From positions 186,001 to 250,000 of the forward strand of contig NZ_CADFEN010000010.1 of NCBI RefSeq assembly GCF_902833145.1: DNA of 64,000 nucleotides, given 5' to 3'. Shown here in pieces: positions 27,975 to 37,932 of the stretch (positions are counted from its first letter, which is position 1; each line of letters begins with the position of its first letter). The stretch comes from Burkholderia sp. BCC0506 (GTDB lineage Bacteria > Pseudomonadota > Gammaproteobacteria > Burkholderiales > Burkholderiaceae). A program made the translations under genes and the position numbers. The notes beneath the pieces were generated by a model. The model was not told the origin of the DNA. It was given only the letters and a program-made list of their open reading frames with translations, and did no database searches.

Positions 27975-29012
27975 TCAGCGCTGCCCGACGAGCATGCCGC
28001 GCAAATCGCCGAATACCTGCTCGGGACCGAGTTCGCGCAGGCATTTCAGGTGGCCGAGCGGGCACTCGCGTTCGAAGCAGGGACTGCATTCGAGATGCAG
28101 CCATTGTACCTTCGCCAGGTCCGACAGCGGAGGGGTGTGGCGCGGATCGGTCGATCCGTACAACGCGACGAGCGGCCGGCGCAACGCGGCGGCGACGTGC
28201 ATCAGCCCGGAATCGTTGGTGACGACCGCGTTCGCGCGCGCAATCAGCGCGCACGCCTCGGACAACGACGTCTGCCCGCACAGGTTGTGCACGTTCGGCG
28301 CATGGTCGGCGATCGCCTGCGCGGCCGCGGCATCCTTCTGCGAGCCGAGCGCGACGATCTGCGTGTACGGGAACGACTGGTGCACGATGGTCGCGAGCGA
28401 CGCGAAGTGCTCGGGTGGCCAGCGCTTGGCCGGGCCGTATTCGGCGCCCGGGCAGAACACGACGAGCGGCTTGCGCGTATCGAGATTGAAACGCGCGGAC
28501 ACGCGCGCCGTCTCGTTCAGGTCGGCATCGAGGCGCGGCGCGGGCAGGGTTTTCATCGACTCGGGCAGCTTCGCGCCCGGCGCATACGCAAGCGCCGCGT
28601 AGTGCGTCGTCATCGGCGGCCGCTCGCCCGACTTGTCGGGGTTCGCGTGCCGCACGTTCAGCAGCCCGTAGCGGTGCTCGCCCGTATAGCCGATCCGCAG
28701 CGGAATGTTCGCGAGCCACGGAATCACGGCGGACTTCAGCGAATTCGGCAGCACGTACGCCGCATCGTAGCCGACGTCGCGCAGGTCGCTCGCGAGCTGC
28801 CAGCGGCGCAGCAGCTGCAGCTTGCCGTGCGCGAGATCGGTCGCGTAGACATCGTGGATCTCGGGCATCCGCTCGAGCACGGGCGCGACCCACGTGGGTG
28901 CGACGGCATCGATCGCGATGCGGGGATGGAGTTTCTTCAGCAGCGCAAAAAGCGGCTGCGCCATCAATGCGTCACCGATCCAGTTCGGTGCGATAACCAG
29001 CGCTCGACGCAT
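27975..29012 (-). CDS. waaF: ADP-heptose:LPS heptosyltransferase II (345 aa)
   Basis: A GT-B glycosyltransferase of family GT9 that adds the second heptose to the LPS inner core at the cytoplasmic face. The opening RRALVIAPNWIGDALMAQPLFALLKK contains the conserved Asp of family GT9. The nucleotide-sugar site shows LVVFCPGAEYGPAKRWPPEHFASL and the late VTNDSGLMHVAAALRRPLVALYGSTDPRHTPP. Length and these motifs favour WaaF over WaaC. It reads leftward between a small zinc-finger protein and an NTF2-like gene. Confidence 0.94.
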   Translation of the reverse strand: MRRALVIAPNWIGDALMAQPLFALLKKLHPRIAIDAVAPTWVAPVLERMPEIHDVYATDLAHGKLQLLRRWQLASDLRDVGYDAAYVLPNSLKSAVIPWLANIPLRIGYTGEHRYGLLNVRHANPDKSGERPPMTTHYAALAYAPGAKLPESMKTLPAPRLDADLNETARVSARFNLDTRKPLVVFCPGAEYGPAKRWPPEHFASLATIVHQSFPYTQIVALGSQKDAAAAQAIADHAPNVHNLCGQTSLSEACALIARANAVVTNDSGLMHVAAALRRPLVALYGSTDPRHTPPLSDLAKVQWLHLECSPCFERECPLGHLKCLRELGPEQVFGDLRGMLVGQR

Positions 29013-29152
29013 CAGGTCGACTTCCGATGTCGTAATGAAGCACGGCGCTCGGGCGCCGCGTTCGGGTTGCCAGAATGGGGAAGGGCGGCGCGCCGGGCCT
29101 CCGGCTGCGCCGCCTTGCGGGTCGGCGGGCCATCAGGCCCGGCCGCCGGGGC

Positions 29153-29347
29153 TCAGTGGCCCTTGACGACCTCGCCGTCGCGCAGCTTGTAGCGCGTGCC
29201 GCAGTACGGGCAGCGCGCCTCGCCGTGCGATACGTCGATGAAGACGCGCGGGTGTGCGTTCCAGCGCGTCATGGCCGGGTTCGGGCAGTAGGCGGGAAGA
29301 TCCTTGGCCGACAGCTCGACCAGCGGCATTTCCTTGATTTCACTCAT
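29153..29347 (-). CDS. Small zinc-finger protein, CHCC type (64 aa)
   Basis: A 64-residue protein of the zf-CHCC family (related to the NDUFS6 zinc domain). The ligands are visible as Cys21 in AYCPNP, the His of NAHPRVFID and the pair CPYCGTRY near residues 46-53. No function is established in bacteria, but the gene is widely conserved. It lies 50 bp downstream of ilvE and 140 bp upstream of waaF on the same strand. In many beta-proteobacteria the same small gene sits between ilvE and waaF, so the order is a conserved one rather than a local event. Confidence 0.9.
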   Translation of the reverse strand: MSEIKEMPLVELSAKDLPAYCPNPAMTRWNAHPRVFIDVSHGEARCPYCGTRYKLRDGEVVKGH

Positions 29348-29397
29348 GAGACTTTCTCTTTATCACTCTTGTGTGGGGCGGTCGGGGCGCGGCGCGC

Positions 29398-30321
29398 TCA
29401 GACCTTCGTCAGCCAGTGCGCGTACTTCGCGTTCTTGCCCGACACGATATCGAAAAACGCCGACTGGAGCTTTTCCGTGACGGGGCCGCGCGCGCCGCTG
29501 CCGATCGTGCGGTTGTCGAGCTCGCGGATCGGCGTGACTTCGGCGGCCGTGCCGGTGAAGAATGCTTCGTCGGCCGTGTAGACCTCGTCGCGCGTGATGC
29601 GTTTCTCGATCACGTCGATGCCGGCGTCCTTCGCGAGCGTGATGACCGTGTCGCGCGTGATGCCGTCGAGGCACGACGACAGGTCGGGCGTGTACAGCTT
29701 GCCGTTGTTCACGAGGAAGAAGTTCTCGCCGGAGCCTTCGGACACGTAGCCGTCGACGTCGAGCAGCAGCGCTTCGTCGTAGCCGTCGGCCGTCGCTTCC
29801 TGGTTCGCGAGGATCGAGTTCACGTACCAGCCCGACGCCTTCGCGCGCACCATCGACACGTTCACGTGGTGGCGCGTGAACGACGACGTCTTCACGCGGA
29901 TGCCCTTCGCGAGGCCGTCCTCGCCGAGGTACGCGCCCCACGGCCACGCGGCGATCGCGACGTGGATCGTGTTGCCCTTCGCGGCCACGCCGAGCTTTTC
30001 CGAGCCGACCCAGATGATCGGGCGCAGGTAGCACGACTCGAGCCGGTTCTCGCGCACGACCGCGAGTTGCGCGGCTTCGAGCGTTTCCCGGTCGAACGGC
30101 ACGTCCATCTGGAAGATCTTCGCCGAATTCAGCAGACGTTTGGTGTGCTCGCGCAGGCGGAAGATCGCGGTGCCGCCGTCGGCCGTCTTGTACGCGCGCA
30201 CGCCCTCGAAGACGCCCATGCCGTAGTGCAGCGTGTGGGTCAGGACGTGGATCTTGGCGTCGCGCCAGTCGATCAGCTTGCCGTCCATCCAGATCTTGCC
30301 GTCGCGGTCGGCCATTGACAT
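29398..30321 (-). CDS. ilvE: Branched-chain amino acid aminotransferase (307 aa)
   Basis: A fold-type IV PLP enzyme that exchanges amino groups between glutamate and the 2-oxo acids of Leu, Ile and Val. The catalytic Lys161 lies in VRAKASGWYVNS, preceded by RHHVNVSM, and the cofactor phosphate site includes the later TGTAAEVTPI. Length is that of E. coli IlvE. The ATG at 30321 (MSMADRDGK) is used; a second ATG two codons later is equally possible. It heads a leftward run (zinc finger, waaF and beyond) and is divergent from the azlCD branched-chain amino acid exporter genes. Confidence 0.96.
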   Translation of the reverse strand: MSMADRDGKIWMDGKLIDWRDAKIHVLTHTLHYGMGVFEGVRAYKTADGGTAIFRLREHTKRLLNSAKIFQMDVPFDRETLEAAQLAVVRENRLESCYLRPIIWVGSEKLGVAAKGNTIHVAIAAWPWGAYLGEDGLAKGIRVKTSSFTRHHVNVSMVRAKASGWYVNSILANQEATADGYDEALLLDVDGYVSEGSGENFFLVNNGKLYTPDLSSCLDGITRDTVITLAKDAGIDVIEKRITRDEVYTADEAFFTGTAAEVTPIRELDNRTIGSGARGPVTEKLQSAFFDIVSGKNAKYAHWLTKV

Positions 30322-30528
30322 ACGATTCTCCTGGAAGCGGTGATGTGCTGCGGGTGGTGTGCAGCGTTGAGCCGGAAAGACGCTTATTTTAGCGTCATTT
30401 GGCGGCGATCCGGTCGGACGGCACGGGGCCGGCGCTATAATCGTCCGGTACCGATTCCAATAACGATGGGTCGCACCGGCAGGAGGCGCCGGCGTCCCGA
30501 CGAACCGCCCGCTGCGGCCCGCTTTCCG

Positions 30529-31284
30529 ATGCTCGCTCGATTGTCCGCCACCGACCGCTTCGCGCTGATCCAGGGCGCGCGCGACTATTCCCCGACACTG
30601 ATGGCGATCCTGTCGTGGGGGCTCGTCACCGGCATCGCGATGAGCAAGTCCGTGATGACGCTCGGGCAGGCGAGCGCGATGTCGCTGTTCGTCTACGCGG
30701 GCTCGTCGCAGCTCGCGGTGCTGCCGCTCCTCGCGGCGAAGCTGCCGATCTGGACCGTGCTGCTCACGGCCGCGATGGTCAACCTGCGCTTCGTGATCTT
30801 CAGCGCCGGGCTGGCGCCTCATTTTTCCTACCTGCCGCTGTGGCGGCGCCTCGCGATCGGCTATTTCAACGGCGACGTGATCTACCTGCTGTTCCAGAAG
30901 CAAGGCTTCGCGTACGGCCGCGTGCCGGGCAAGGAAGCGTATTTCTGGGGGATGGCGCTCGCGAGCTGGGCGTCATGGCAGGTGTCGTCGCTCGCCGGCA
31001 TCCTGCTCGCGAGCTTCTTTCCGGCGAGCTGGGGGCTGGAGCTGGCCGGCACGCTCGCGCTGATCCCGATCATGGTGTCGGCGGTCGCGAACCGCTCGAC
31101 GCTCGCGGCCGTCGCGGTCGCCGGGATCGTGTCGCTCGTCGCGTTCGACCTGCCGTACCGGCTCGCGCTGCCGCTCGCGGTGCTCGCCGCGCTCGCGGCC
31201 GGCTGCACGGCCGACTTCTTCGTCGAGCGGGCCGACTGGCGGCGCATCCGTACCGAAACCGTGCACGAAAAGGAGATCGAATGA
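30529..31284 (+). CDS. azlC: AzlC-family branched-chain amino acid exporter, large subunit (251 aa)
   Basis: The large membrane subunit of an AzlCD/YgaZH-type exporter. It has a GARDYSPTLMAILSWGLVTGIAM opening with the family Gly-rich helix, then MSLFVYAGSSQLAVLPLL and NLRFVIFSAGLAPHF, and about seven membrane segments. Relatives export valine, isoleucine and leucine or analogues. The start at 30529 is chosen by comparison with the family; an in-frame ATG at 30466 would add an Arg-rich lead of 21 residues, and neither has a strong ribosome site. Its stop overlaps the ATG of azlD (ATGA), so they are coupled. It is divergent from ilvE. Confidence 0.88.
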   Translation: MLARLSATDRFALIQGARDYSPTLMAILSWGLVTGIAMSKSVMTLGQASAMSLFVYAGSSQLAVLPLLAAKLPIWTVLLTAAMVNLRFVIFSAGLAPHFSYLPLWRRLAIGYFNGDVIYLLFQKQGFAYGRVPGKEAYFWGMALASWASWQVSSLAGILLASFFPASWGLELAGTLALIPIMVSAVANRSTLAAVAVAGIVSLVAFDLPYRLALPLAVLAALAAGCTADFFVERADWRRIRTETVHEKEIE

Positions 31285-31604
31285 GCGCGACGGAGATCTG
31301 GATCGTCATCGTCGGGATGACGATCGTCACGGCCGTCACGCGCGCGCTGTTCCTGATCGGCGGCGAGCGCACCGTGCTGCCCGAACGCGCGCAGCGCGCG
31401 CTGCGCTACGCGCCGGCCGCCGCGCTCGTCGCCGTCGTGCTGCCCGACGTGCTCGAAACGCCGGCCGGGCTGTCGTTCGCGCTGTCCAATCATCCGTTCT
31501 ACGCGGCGCTCGCCGGCCTCGGCTGGTTTTTGTGGCGGCGCAGCATGCTCGGCACGATCGTCGTCGGGATGCTCGTGTTCACCGTCCTGCGCCTGATCTT
31601 CTGA
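31281..31604 (+). CDS. azlD: AzlD-family small subunit of branched-chain amino acid exporter (107 aa)
   Basis: A small protein with four hydrophobic helices and the AzlD pattern [38 protein letters not shown] and the closing [21 protein letters not shown]. It is the obligatory partner of AzlC. The ATG shares bases with the azlC stop in an ATGA overlap, which fixes the start; an AGGAG ribosome site lies at 31271-31275. Confidence 0.92.
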   Translation: MSATEIWIVIVGMTIVTAVTRALFLIGGERTVLPERAQRALRYAPAAALVAVVLPDVLETPAGLSFALSNHPFYAALAGLGWFLWRRSMLGTIVVGMLVFTVLRLIF

Positions 31605-31884
31605 TGGGCCGCCGTTCAGGCCCGGCCGGCGCCGCGCGCCTGCGCGTGCGGATTGCTGCATTGCGGCAACGCATCGGTTTCCCCGCGCGATCCCAAATAG
31701 GCGGAATTCGCCGCCGCACGGGTCAGTCTGCCGGGTGGATCGGCTAGAATGCCCGTTCGAGATTTTTTACCCGTGCGCGCCATGCGAACCGCCAGCCACG
31801 GCCGCATCCGGCGCCCTTTCGCGGCAGCCCGCGCACGTCCAGCGTGAACCCCCTTTCCCCATCCACTACTTCAATCTGTTCAAC

Positions 31885-33081
31885 ATGAGCCAAGTCAAGC
31901 GTCTTACCGACCTGATCGCCGCCGGCCAGCTCGCCGGCAAGCGGGTGTTCATCCGCGCCGACCTGAACGTCCCGCAGGACGATCACGGCAACATCACCGA
32001 GGACACGCGCGTGCGTGCGTCCGTGCCGGCCATCCAGGCCGCGCTCGACGCCGGCGCGGCCGTGATGGTCACGTCGCACCTCGGCCGTCCGACCGAAGGC
32101 GAATTCAAGCCGGAAGACTCGCTCGCGCCGGTCGCGAAGCGACTCGCCGAGCTGCTCGGCCGCGACGTGCCGCTGGTGTCGAACTGGGTCGAGAACGGCG
32201 TGAACGTCGCGCCGGGCCAGGTCGTGCTGCTCGAGAACTGCCGCGTGAACAAGGGCGAGAAGAAGAATTCGGACGAGCTCGCGCAGAAGATGGCGAAGCT
32301 CTGCGACGTGTACGTGAACGACGCGTTCGGCACCGCGCACCGCGCGGAAGCGACCACCCACGGGATCGCGAAGTACGCGCCGGTTGCCTGCGCGGGCCCG
32401 CTGCTTGCTGCGGAACTCGACGCGCTCGGCAAGGCGCTCGGCAACCCGGCCCGTCCGCTGGTGGCGATCGTCGCCGGCTCGAAGGTGTCGACCAAGCTGA
32501 CGATCCTGAAGTCGCTGGCCGGCAAGGTCGACCAGCTGATCGTCGGCGGCGGCATCGCGAACACGTTCATGCTCGCGGCCGGCCTGTCGATCGGCAAGTC
32601 GCTCGCGGAAGCCGATCTCGTCGCCGAGGCGAAGGCGATCATCGACGAAGCGCGCGAGCGCGGCGCGTCGGTGCCGATCCCGACCGACGTCGTGACGGCC
32701 AAGGAATTCTCGCCGACGGCCGCGGCCACGGTGAAGCAGGTCGCCGACATCGAAGCGGACGACATGATCCTCGACATCGGCCCCGATACGGCCCGCGCGC
32801 TCGCGAGCCAGCTCGAGAAGGCCGGCACGATCGTGTGGAACGGCCCGGTCGGCGTGTTCGAGTTCGACCAGTTCGGCAACGGCACCAGGACGCTCGCCGA
32901 AGCGATCGCCAAATCGTCCGCGTTCTCGATCGCGGGCGGCGGCGACACGCTCGCGGCCATCGCGAAGTACGGCATCCACGACCAGGTCAGCTACATCTCG
33001 ACGGGCGGCGGCGCCTTCCTCGAGTTCCTCGAGGGGAAGAAGCTGCCGGCGGTGGAAGTGCTCGAAACGCGGGCGGCCTGA
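31885..33081 (+). CDS. pgk: Phosphoglycerate kinase (398 aa)
   Basis: The glycolytic enzyme that exchanges phosphate between 1,3-bisphosphoglycerate and ADP. Recognisable parts are [15 protein letters not shown] at residues 18-32, [11 protein letters not shown] near 65-75, [14 protein letters not shown] near 114-127, and the nucleotide site with GPVGVFEF and GGGDTLAAI near the end. Full length. About 280 bp of non-coding sequence precede it, following the azlD stop, and should contain its promoter. An open, in-frame codon stretch links its end to pyk (see the entry at 33084). Transcription into pyk without a terminator is likely. Confidence 0.98.
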   Translation: MSQVKRLTDLIAAGQLAGKRVFIRADLNVPQDDHGNITEDTRVRASVPAIQAALDAGAAVMVTSHLGRPTEGEFKPEDSLAPVAKRLAELLGRDVPLVSNWVENGVNVAPGQVVLLENCRVNKGEKKNSDELAQKMAKLCDVYVNDAFGTAHRAEATTHGIAKYAPVACAGPLLAAELDALGKALGNPARPLVAIVAGSKVSTKLTILKSLAGKVDQLIVGGGIANTFMLAAGLSIGKSLAEADLVAEAKAIIDEARERGASVPIPTDVVTAKEFSPTAAATVKQVADIEADDMILDIGPDTARALASQLEKAGTIVWNGPVGVFEFDQFGNGTRTLAEAIAKSSAFSIAGGGDTLAAIAKYGIHDQVSYISTGGGAFLEFLEGKKLPAVEVLETRAA

Positions 33082-33083
33082 GC

Positions 33084-33365
33084 GTGGCGGCGCGCGCAGG
33101 GGCGACGAAGGCCGCGCGCTCCGCGAAAGCGGCGCAGCCGGCCGGCGCGGGCAAGCGCAAGCGCGCGCCCGCGCGGGCGAACCCCGCCACGCGCGCACCG
33201 GCGGCCGCCGGCGACGCGGCCGACCAGCACCACGGGATTCAGAACAAAGCGATGCCGGGCGCCAGCACCGGCACGCCCTCCGGAACGGCCGCCGCTGGGC
33301 CTGCCGCTTCCGGCTCTCGCAGCGTTTCACCCAGCGCATCCACCTTGATCCAGATGAGGAGTTTC
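33084..33365 (+). other. Open Ala/Lys/Arg-rich stretch between pgk and pyk, in frame with pyk
   Basis: This 282-bp gap has no stop codon in the pyk frame and begins with a GTG three bases after the pgk stop. The first 55 codons or so are almost all G- or C-ending and read as a basic, Ala-rich chain (for example AARSAKAAQPAGAGKRKRAP), recalling histone-H1-like tails; after about 33235 the codon pattern weakens. It could be a small separate peptide remnant, an N-terminal extension of pyruvate kinase, or chance in GC-rich DNA. No ribosome site is seen before the GTG. Confidence 0.35.
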
Positions 33366-34802
33366 ATGCAGCGCGCCACCAAGATAGTCGCCACGATCGG
33401 CCCGGCATCCAGTTCGCCGGAGATTCTGCTGCAGATGATGCAGGCGGGCCTCGACGTCGTGCGGCTCAATTTTTCGCACGGCACGGCCGACGATCACCGC
33501 CAGCGCGCCGAAATGGTGCGCGAGGCCGCCCGCAAGGTCGGGCGCGAGATCGCGATCATGGCCGACCTCCAGGGCCCGAAGATCCGCGTCGGCAAGTTCG
33601 AGAACGGCAAGACGACGCTCGTGCCGGGGCAGCCGTTCATCCTCGATGCGGGCTGCGAACTCGGCAACGACGAGCGCGTCGGCCTCGACTACAAGGAGCT
33701 GCCGCGCGACCTGAAGCCGGGCGACCTGCTGCTGCTGAACGACGGCCTGATCGTGCTGACCGTCGAGCGCGTGCTCGGCGACGAGATCCACACGATCGTC
33801 AAGGTGGGCGGCGAGCTGTCGAACAACAAGGGGATCAACCGCCAGGGCGGCGGCCTGTCGGCGCCGGCGCTGACCGCGAAGGACATGGAGGACATCCGCA
33901 CCGCGATGTCGCTCGGCGCGGACCTCGTCGCGGTGTCGTTCCCGAAGAACGCGACCGACATGGAAATGGCGCGCCAGCTCGCGAACATCGCGGGCGCGCC
34001 GTACGGCATCAAGCCGAAGATGATCGCGAAGATCGAGCGCGCGGAGGCGATTCCGGCGCTGCAGAGCATCCTCGACGCGTCCGACGGCATCATGGTCGCG
34101 CGCGGCGACCTCGCGGTGGAAGTCGGCAACGCGGCCGTGCCGGCGCTGCAGAAGCGGATGATCCGGATGGCGCGCGAGTCGAACAAGCTCGTGATCACCG
34201 CGACGCAGATGATGGAATCGATGATCTACGCGCCGGTGCCGACCCGCGCGGAAGTGTCGGACGTCGCGAACGCGGTGCTCGACGGCACCGACGCGGTGAT
34301 GCTGTCGGCCGAGACGGCCGCCGGCAAGTACCCGGTCGTCACGATCGAGACGATGGCGGCGGTGTGCGTCGAGGCGGAAAAGTCCGAGCACGTCGAGCTG
34401 GACAAGGACTTCCTCGACCGCACGTTCACGCGGATCGACCAGTCGATCGCGATGGGCGCGCTGTTCACCGCCTATCACCTGGGCGCGAAGGCGATCATCG
34501 CGCTGACCGAATCGGGCGCGACCGCGCTGTGGATGTCGCGTCACTACACGCACGTGCCGATCTTCGCGCTGACGCCGCGCGTCGGCAGCGAGCGCACGAT
34601 GGCGCTGTACCGCAACGTGACGCCGCTGCACGTCGACTTCAACAGCGACCGCGACTCGGCGCTGCAGGCGGCGCTCGAGATCGTCGTCAAGCAGGGTTAC
34701 GTGCAGCACGGCGACATGGTCGTGCTGACCGTCGGCGAGCCGATGGGGCAGGCGGGCGGCACCAACACGCTGAAGATCGTGCGGGTCGGCGAGCACTATT
34801 GA
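33366..34802 (+). CDS. pyk: Pyruvate kinase (478 aa)
   Basis: Converts phosphoenolpyruvate and ADP to pyruvate and ATP. The N-terminus is canonical (QRATKIVATIGPASSSPEIL), followed by LNFSHG, the catalytic MIAKIERAEAI with Lys, and LVITATQMMESM with the PEP-site Thr. The C-terminal regulatory domain is complete. The ATG at 33366 sits exactly where the family starts and has an ATGAGG-type ribosome site at 33355-33360. A start further upstream would be in frame through the pgk-pyk gap but would be atypical. A strong terminator follows at 34884. Confidence 0.97.
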   Translation: MQRATKIVATIGPASSSPEILLQMMQAGLDVVRLNFSHGTADDHRQRAEMVREAARKVGREIAIMADLQGPKIRVGKFENGKTTLVPGQPFILDAGCELGNDERVGLDYKELPRDLKPGDLLLLNDGLIVLTVERVLGDEIHTIVKVGGELSNNKGINRQGGGLSAPALTAKDMEDIRTAMSLGADLVAVSFPKNATDMEMARQLANIAGAPYGIKPKMIAKIERAEAIPALQSILDASDGIMVARGDLAVEVGNAAVPALQKRMIRMARESNKLVITATQMMESMIYAPVPTRAEVSDVANAVLDGTDAVMLSAETAAGKYPVVTIETMAAVCVEAEKSEHVELDKDFLDRTFTRIDQSIAMGALFTAYHLGAKAIIALTESGATALWMSRHYTHVPIFALTPRVGSERTMALYRNVTPLHVDFNSDRDSALQAALEIVVKQGYVQHGDMVVLTVGEPMGQAGGTNTLKIVRVGEHY

Positions 34803-34883
34803 GCGCCGGCTGAGCCTCCTCGAGCCGGCCCAGCCCGGCAGCCCGGATCGGCCGAAGTCGATCCGGCACCGCTTTTTGCGCGG

Positions 34884-34924
34884 AAGCCGCGCGGGGTCCG
34901 CAGCCCCGCGCGGCTTTTTTTCTC
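34884..34924 (+). terminator. Rho-independent terminator after pyk
   Basis: A perfect 13-bp stem (AAGCCGCGCGGGG and complement) with a 7-nt loop and a long T run, 81 bp after the pyk stop. It separates pgk-pyk from fba. Confidence 0.95.
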
Positions 34925-35117
34925 CTTTTTGGCCGCATTGTGCCGTGCGAACGTAACAAATTGCGAGCGCGGGCCACCGGGCGGTCGGAATCGGAGGCGC
35001 TTCGCGATAAAATGCGGCTATTCGACGCTCAGCCGTGCCGCGCCGTCCCGGTTCAGTGGGGAGCGAGCGCCGCGCCGGCGTCAGGGCGCACCGGTTTTCA
35101 TTCCAAGGAGTTCCACA

Positions 35118-36182
35118 ATGCCTCTCGTATCAATGCGTCAATTGCTGGACCACGCGGCAGAGCACGGTTACGGCCTGCCGGCCTTCAACGTGAACAACCT
35201 GGAGCAGGTCCAGGCGATCATGGCGGCGGCGGACCAGGTCGGCGCGCCCGTGATCATGCAGGCATCGGCCGGCGCGCGTAAATATGCGGGCGAGCCGTTC
35301 CTGCGCCACCTGATCGAAGCGGCGGTCGAGTCGTATCCGCACATCCCGGTCGTGATGCACCAGGATCACGGCCAGTCGCCGGCCGTGTGCATGGCCGCGA
35401 TCCGCAGCGGCTTCACGAGCGTGATGATGGACGGTTCGCTCGAAGCCGACGGCAAGACAGTCGCGTCGTATGAGTACAACGTCGACGTGTCGCGCAAGGT
35501 CGTCGAGATGGCGCACTCGATCGGCGTGACGGTCGAGGCCGAACTGGGCGTGCTCGGCTCGCTCGAGACGATGAAGGGCGACAAGGAAGACGGCCACGGC
35601 GCGGAAGGCACGATGACCCGCGAGCAGTTGCTGACCGATCCGGAGCAGGCCGCCGACTTCGTGAAGCTCACGCAGTGCGATGCGCTCGCGATCGCGATCG
35701 GCACGTCGCACGGCGCGTACAAGTTCTCGAAGAAGCCGACGGGCGACATCCTGTCGATCCAGCGCATCAAGGAAATCCACGCGCGCATTCCGAACACGCA
35801 CCTGGTGATGCACGGTTCGTCGTCGGTGCCGCAGGAACTGCTGGCCGAGATCCGCGAATTCGGCGGCGACATGAAGGAAACCTACGGCGTGCCGGTCGAG
35901 GAAATCCAGGAAGGCATCAAGCACGGCGTGCGCAAGATCAACATCGACACCGACCTGCGTCTCGCGATCACCGGCGCGATCCGCCGCTACATGGTCGAGA
36001 ACCCGGGCAAGTTCGATCCGCGCGACTACCTGAAGCCCGCGCGCGAAGCCGCGAAGAAGGTGTGCGTCGACCGTTACCTCGCGTTCGGCTGCGAAGGCCA
36101 GGCCGGCAAGATCAAGCCGGTGTCGCTCGACAAGATCGCCGAGCAGTACAAGTCGGGCGCGCTCGCCCAGGTCGTGCGCTGA
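35118..36182 (+). CDS. fba: Class II fructose-bisphosphate aldolase (354 aa)
   Basis: A zinc-dependent aldolase that splits or forms fructose 1,6-bisphosphate. Zinc and active-site segments are [10 protein letters not shown] (His and Asp) near residues 76-85, GVEAELG-type [10 protein letters not shown] with the conserved Glu, and the GSSSVPQEL phosphate loop near 234. The length and NIDTDLRLA segment match the Calvin-cycle/CbbA-like subtype common in beta-proteobacteria. An AAGGAG ribosome site precedes the ATG by 8 bp. It follows a terminator, so it has its own promoter in the 190 bp upstream. No catabolic aldolase partner is adjacent. Confidence 0.97.
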   Translation: MPLVSMRQLLDHAAEHGYGLPAFNVNNLEQVQAIMAAADQVGAPVIMQASAGARKYAGEPFLRHLIEAAVESYPHIPVVMHQDHGQSPAVCMAAIRSGFTSVMMDGSLEADGKTVASYEYNVDVSRKVVEMAHSIGVTVEAELGVLGSLETMKGDKEDGHGAEGTMTREQLLTDPEQAADFVKLTQCDALAIAIGTSHGAYKFSKKPTGDILSIQRIKEIHARIPNTHLVMHGSSSVPQELLAEIREFGGDMKETYGVPVEEIQEGIKHGVRKINIDTDLRLAITGAIRRYMVENPGKFDPRDYLKPAREAAKKVCVDRYLAFGCEGQAGKIKPVSLDKIAEQYKSGALAQVVR

Positions 36183-36347
36183 GACTGTAGTACGATTGCC
36201 CCGCCCGGTTCTGCCGCCGGGCATGGGCTGGCCGCCCGGTCGGCCGGATCCGATCCGGCCCCGGCAGCCGTTCCGTCCGGCCGAACGAGGGCCGGCCGGC
36301 AACCGCCCGGGCATGGCGCCCGCCGGTTCGCCGACGCATTGCAAGAC

Positions 36348-36389
36348 CGCCGTTCCCGCCTGCCGCGGGGAACGGCGTTTCCCTTTTTG
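36348..36389 (+). terminator. Probable terminator between fba and purC
   Basis: An imperfect 12-bp stem (CGCCGTTCCCGC against GCGGGGAACGGCG, one bulge) with a 5-nt loop followed by TTTCCCTTTTTG. It lies 165 bp after fba and 25 bp before purC. Confidence 0.75.
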
Positions 36390-36415
36390 TTTGGCTCCTT
36401 ATCTGCGAAAAGACG

Positions 36416-37306
36416 ATGTCTACCCTTTACGAATCCACGCTCCGCTCGCTGCCGCTCCTCGGTCGCGGCAAGGTTCGCGATAACTACGCGGTCGGCAACG
36501 ACAAGCTCCTGATCGTCACGACCGATCGCCTGTCGGCCTTCGACGTGGTGATGGGCGAGCCGATTCCGAACAAGGGCCGCGTGCTGAACCAGATGGCGAA
36601 CTTCTGGTTCGACAAGCTCGCGCACATCGTGCCGAACCACCTGACTGGCGACGCGCCGGAATCGGTCGTCGCGGCCGACGAGGTCGAGCAGGTCAAGGGC
36701 CGCGCGGCGGTCGTCAAGCGCCTCGAGCCGATCATGATCGAAGCGGTCGTGCGCGGCTACCTGGCCGGCAGCGGCTGGAAGGAATACCAGGCGTCGGGCG
36801 CCGTGTGCGGCGTGCCGCTGCCGGCAGGCCTGCAGAACGCGCAGAAGCTGCCCGAGCCGATCTTCACGCCGGCCGCGAAGGCCGAGATGGGCGAGCACGA
36901 CGAGAACATCACGTTCGAGGAAACCGAGCGCCGCATCGGCACCGAGCTGGCCGCGACGATCCGCGACATCTCGATCAAGCTGTACAAGGAAGCGGCAGAC
37001 TACGCGGCGACGCGCGGCATCATCATCGCCGACACGAAGTTCGAATTCGGCCTCGACAACCACGGCAAGCTGTATCTGATGGACGAAGTGCTGACCGCCG
37101 ATTCGTCGCGCTTCTGGCCGGCCGACCAGTACGAAGTGGGCACGAACCCGCCGTCGTTCGACAAGCAGTTCGTGCGCGACTGGCTCGAGGCGCAGCCGTG
37201 GGGCAAGACGGCGCCGGCGCCGGCGCTGCCGGCCGACGTCGTCGAGAAGACGGCCGCGAAGTACCAGGAAGCGCTCGAGCGCATCACGGGCCAGTCGCTC
37301 GCCTGA
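36416..37306 (+). CDS. purC: SAICAR synthetase (296 aa)
   Basis: Joins aspartate to CAIR in purine synthesis, using ATP. The opening [15 protein letters not shown], the [11 protein letters not shown] loop near residues 118-128 and the DTKFEFG and [13 protein letters not shown] signatures are intact. Of the long, plant/yeast-like subtype rather than the 237-residue E. coli type. The ATG at 36416 lies just after the terminator hairpin. It starts a purine block: purE follows by 16 bp and purK by 88 bp more, so three consecutive steps around CAIR are grouped. Confidence 0.97.
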   Translation: MSTLYESTLRSLPLLGRGKVRDNYAVGNDKLLIVTTDRLSAFDVVMGEPIPNKGRVLNQMANFWFDKLAHIVPNHLTGDAPESVVAADEVEQVKGRAAVVKRLEPIMIEAVVRGYLAGSGWKEYQASGAVCGVPLPAGLQNAQKLPEPIFTPAAKAEMGEHDENITFEETERRIGTELAATIRDISIKLYKEAADYAATRGIIIADTKFEFGLDNHGKLYLMDEVLTADSSRFWPADQYEVGTNPPSFDKQFVRDWLEAQPWGKTAPAPALPADVVEKTAAKYQEALERITGQSLA

Positions 37307-37322
37307 GAAGGAACGCACGAAA

Positions 37323-37844
37323 ATGAGTGAAGTCCAGACTGCCCACACGCACAGCGCGCCGCTCGTCGGCGTGCTGATGGGTTCGAGTTCCGACTGGGAC
37401 GTGATGAAGCATGCGGTCGCCATCCTGCAGGAATTCGGCGTGCCGTACGAAGCGAAGGTCGTGTCCGCGCACCGGATGCCCGACGAGATGTTCGACTATG
37501 CGGAGAAGGCGCGCGAGCGCGGGCTGCGCGCGATCATCGCGGGCGCCGGCGGCGCCGCGCACCTGCCCGGCATGCTCGCCGCGAAGACCACGGTGCCCGT
37601 GCTCGGCGTGCCGGTCGCGAGCAAGTACCTGAAGGGTGTCGATTCGTTGCACTCGATCGTGCAGATGCCGAAGGGCGTGCCCGTCGCGACGTTCGCGATC
37701 GGCGAGGCCGGCGCCGCGAATGCCGCATTGTTCGCCGTGTCGATCCTGTCCGGCACGTCGGTCGACTACGCGAACCGGCTCGCCGCGTTCCGCGTGCGCC
37801 AGAACGAAGCCGCGCACGCGATGGTGCTGCCGCCGCTGGAATGA
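37323..37844 (+). CDS. purE: N5-CAIR mutase (173 aa)
   Basis: Class I PurE, which moves the carboxyl group of N5-CAIR to form CAIR. The substrate-binding motif [10 protein letters not shown] lies near residues 19-28, with SAHRMPD near 48-54 and [12 protein letters not shown] near 75-86, which include the catalytic His. The first 13 residues ([11 protein letters not shown]) are a short hydrophilic lead. Presence of purK directly downstream confirms the class I, ATP-dependent route. The ATG follows purC by 16 bp. Confidence 0.97.
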   Translation: MSEVQTAHTHSAPLVGVLMGSSSDWDVMKHAVAILQEFGVPYEAKVVSAHRMPDEMFDYAEKARERGLRAIIAGAGGAAHLPGMLAAKTTVPVLGVPVASKYLKGVDSLHSIVQMPKGVPVATFAIGEAGAANAALFAVSILSGTSVDYANRLAAFRVRQNEAAHAMVLPPLE

Positions 37845-37932
37845 CGGCATGGCGCGCGGCCGCACGACGCGGCCGGCGCCGGATTTTCCCACTGCGGCGG
37901 GCATCCGCGTTCCGCCGCGATCGACCACTGAC

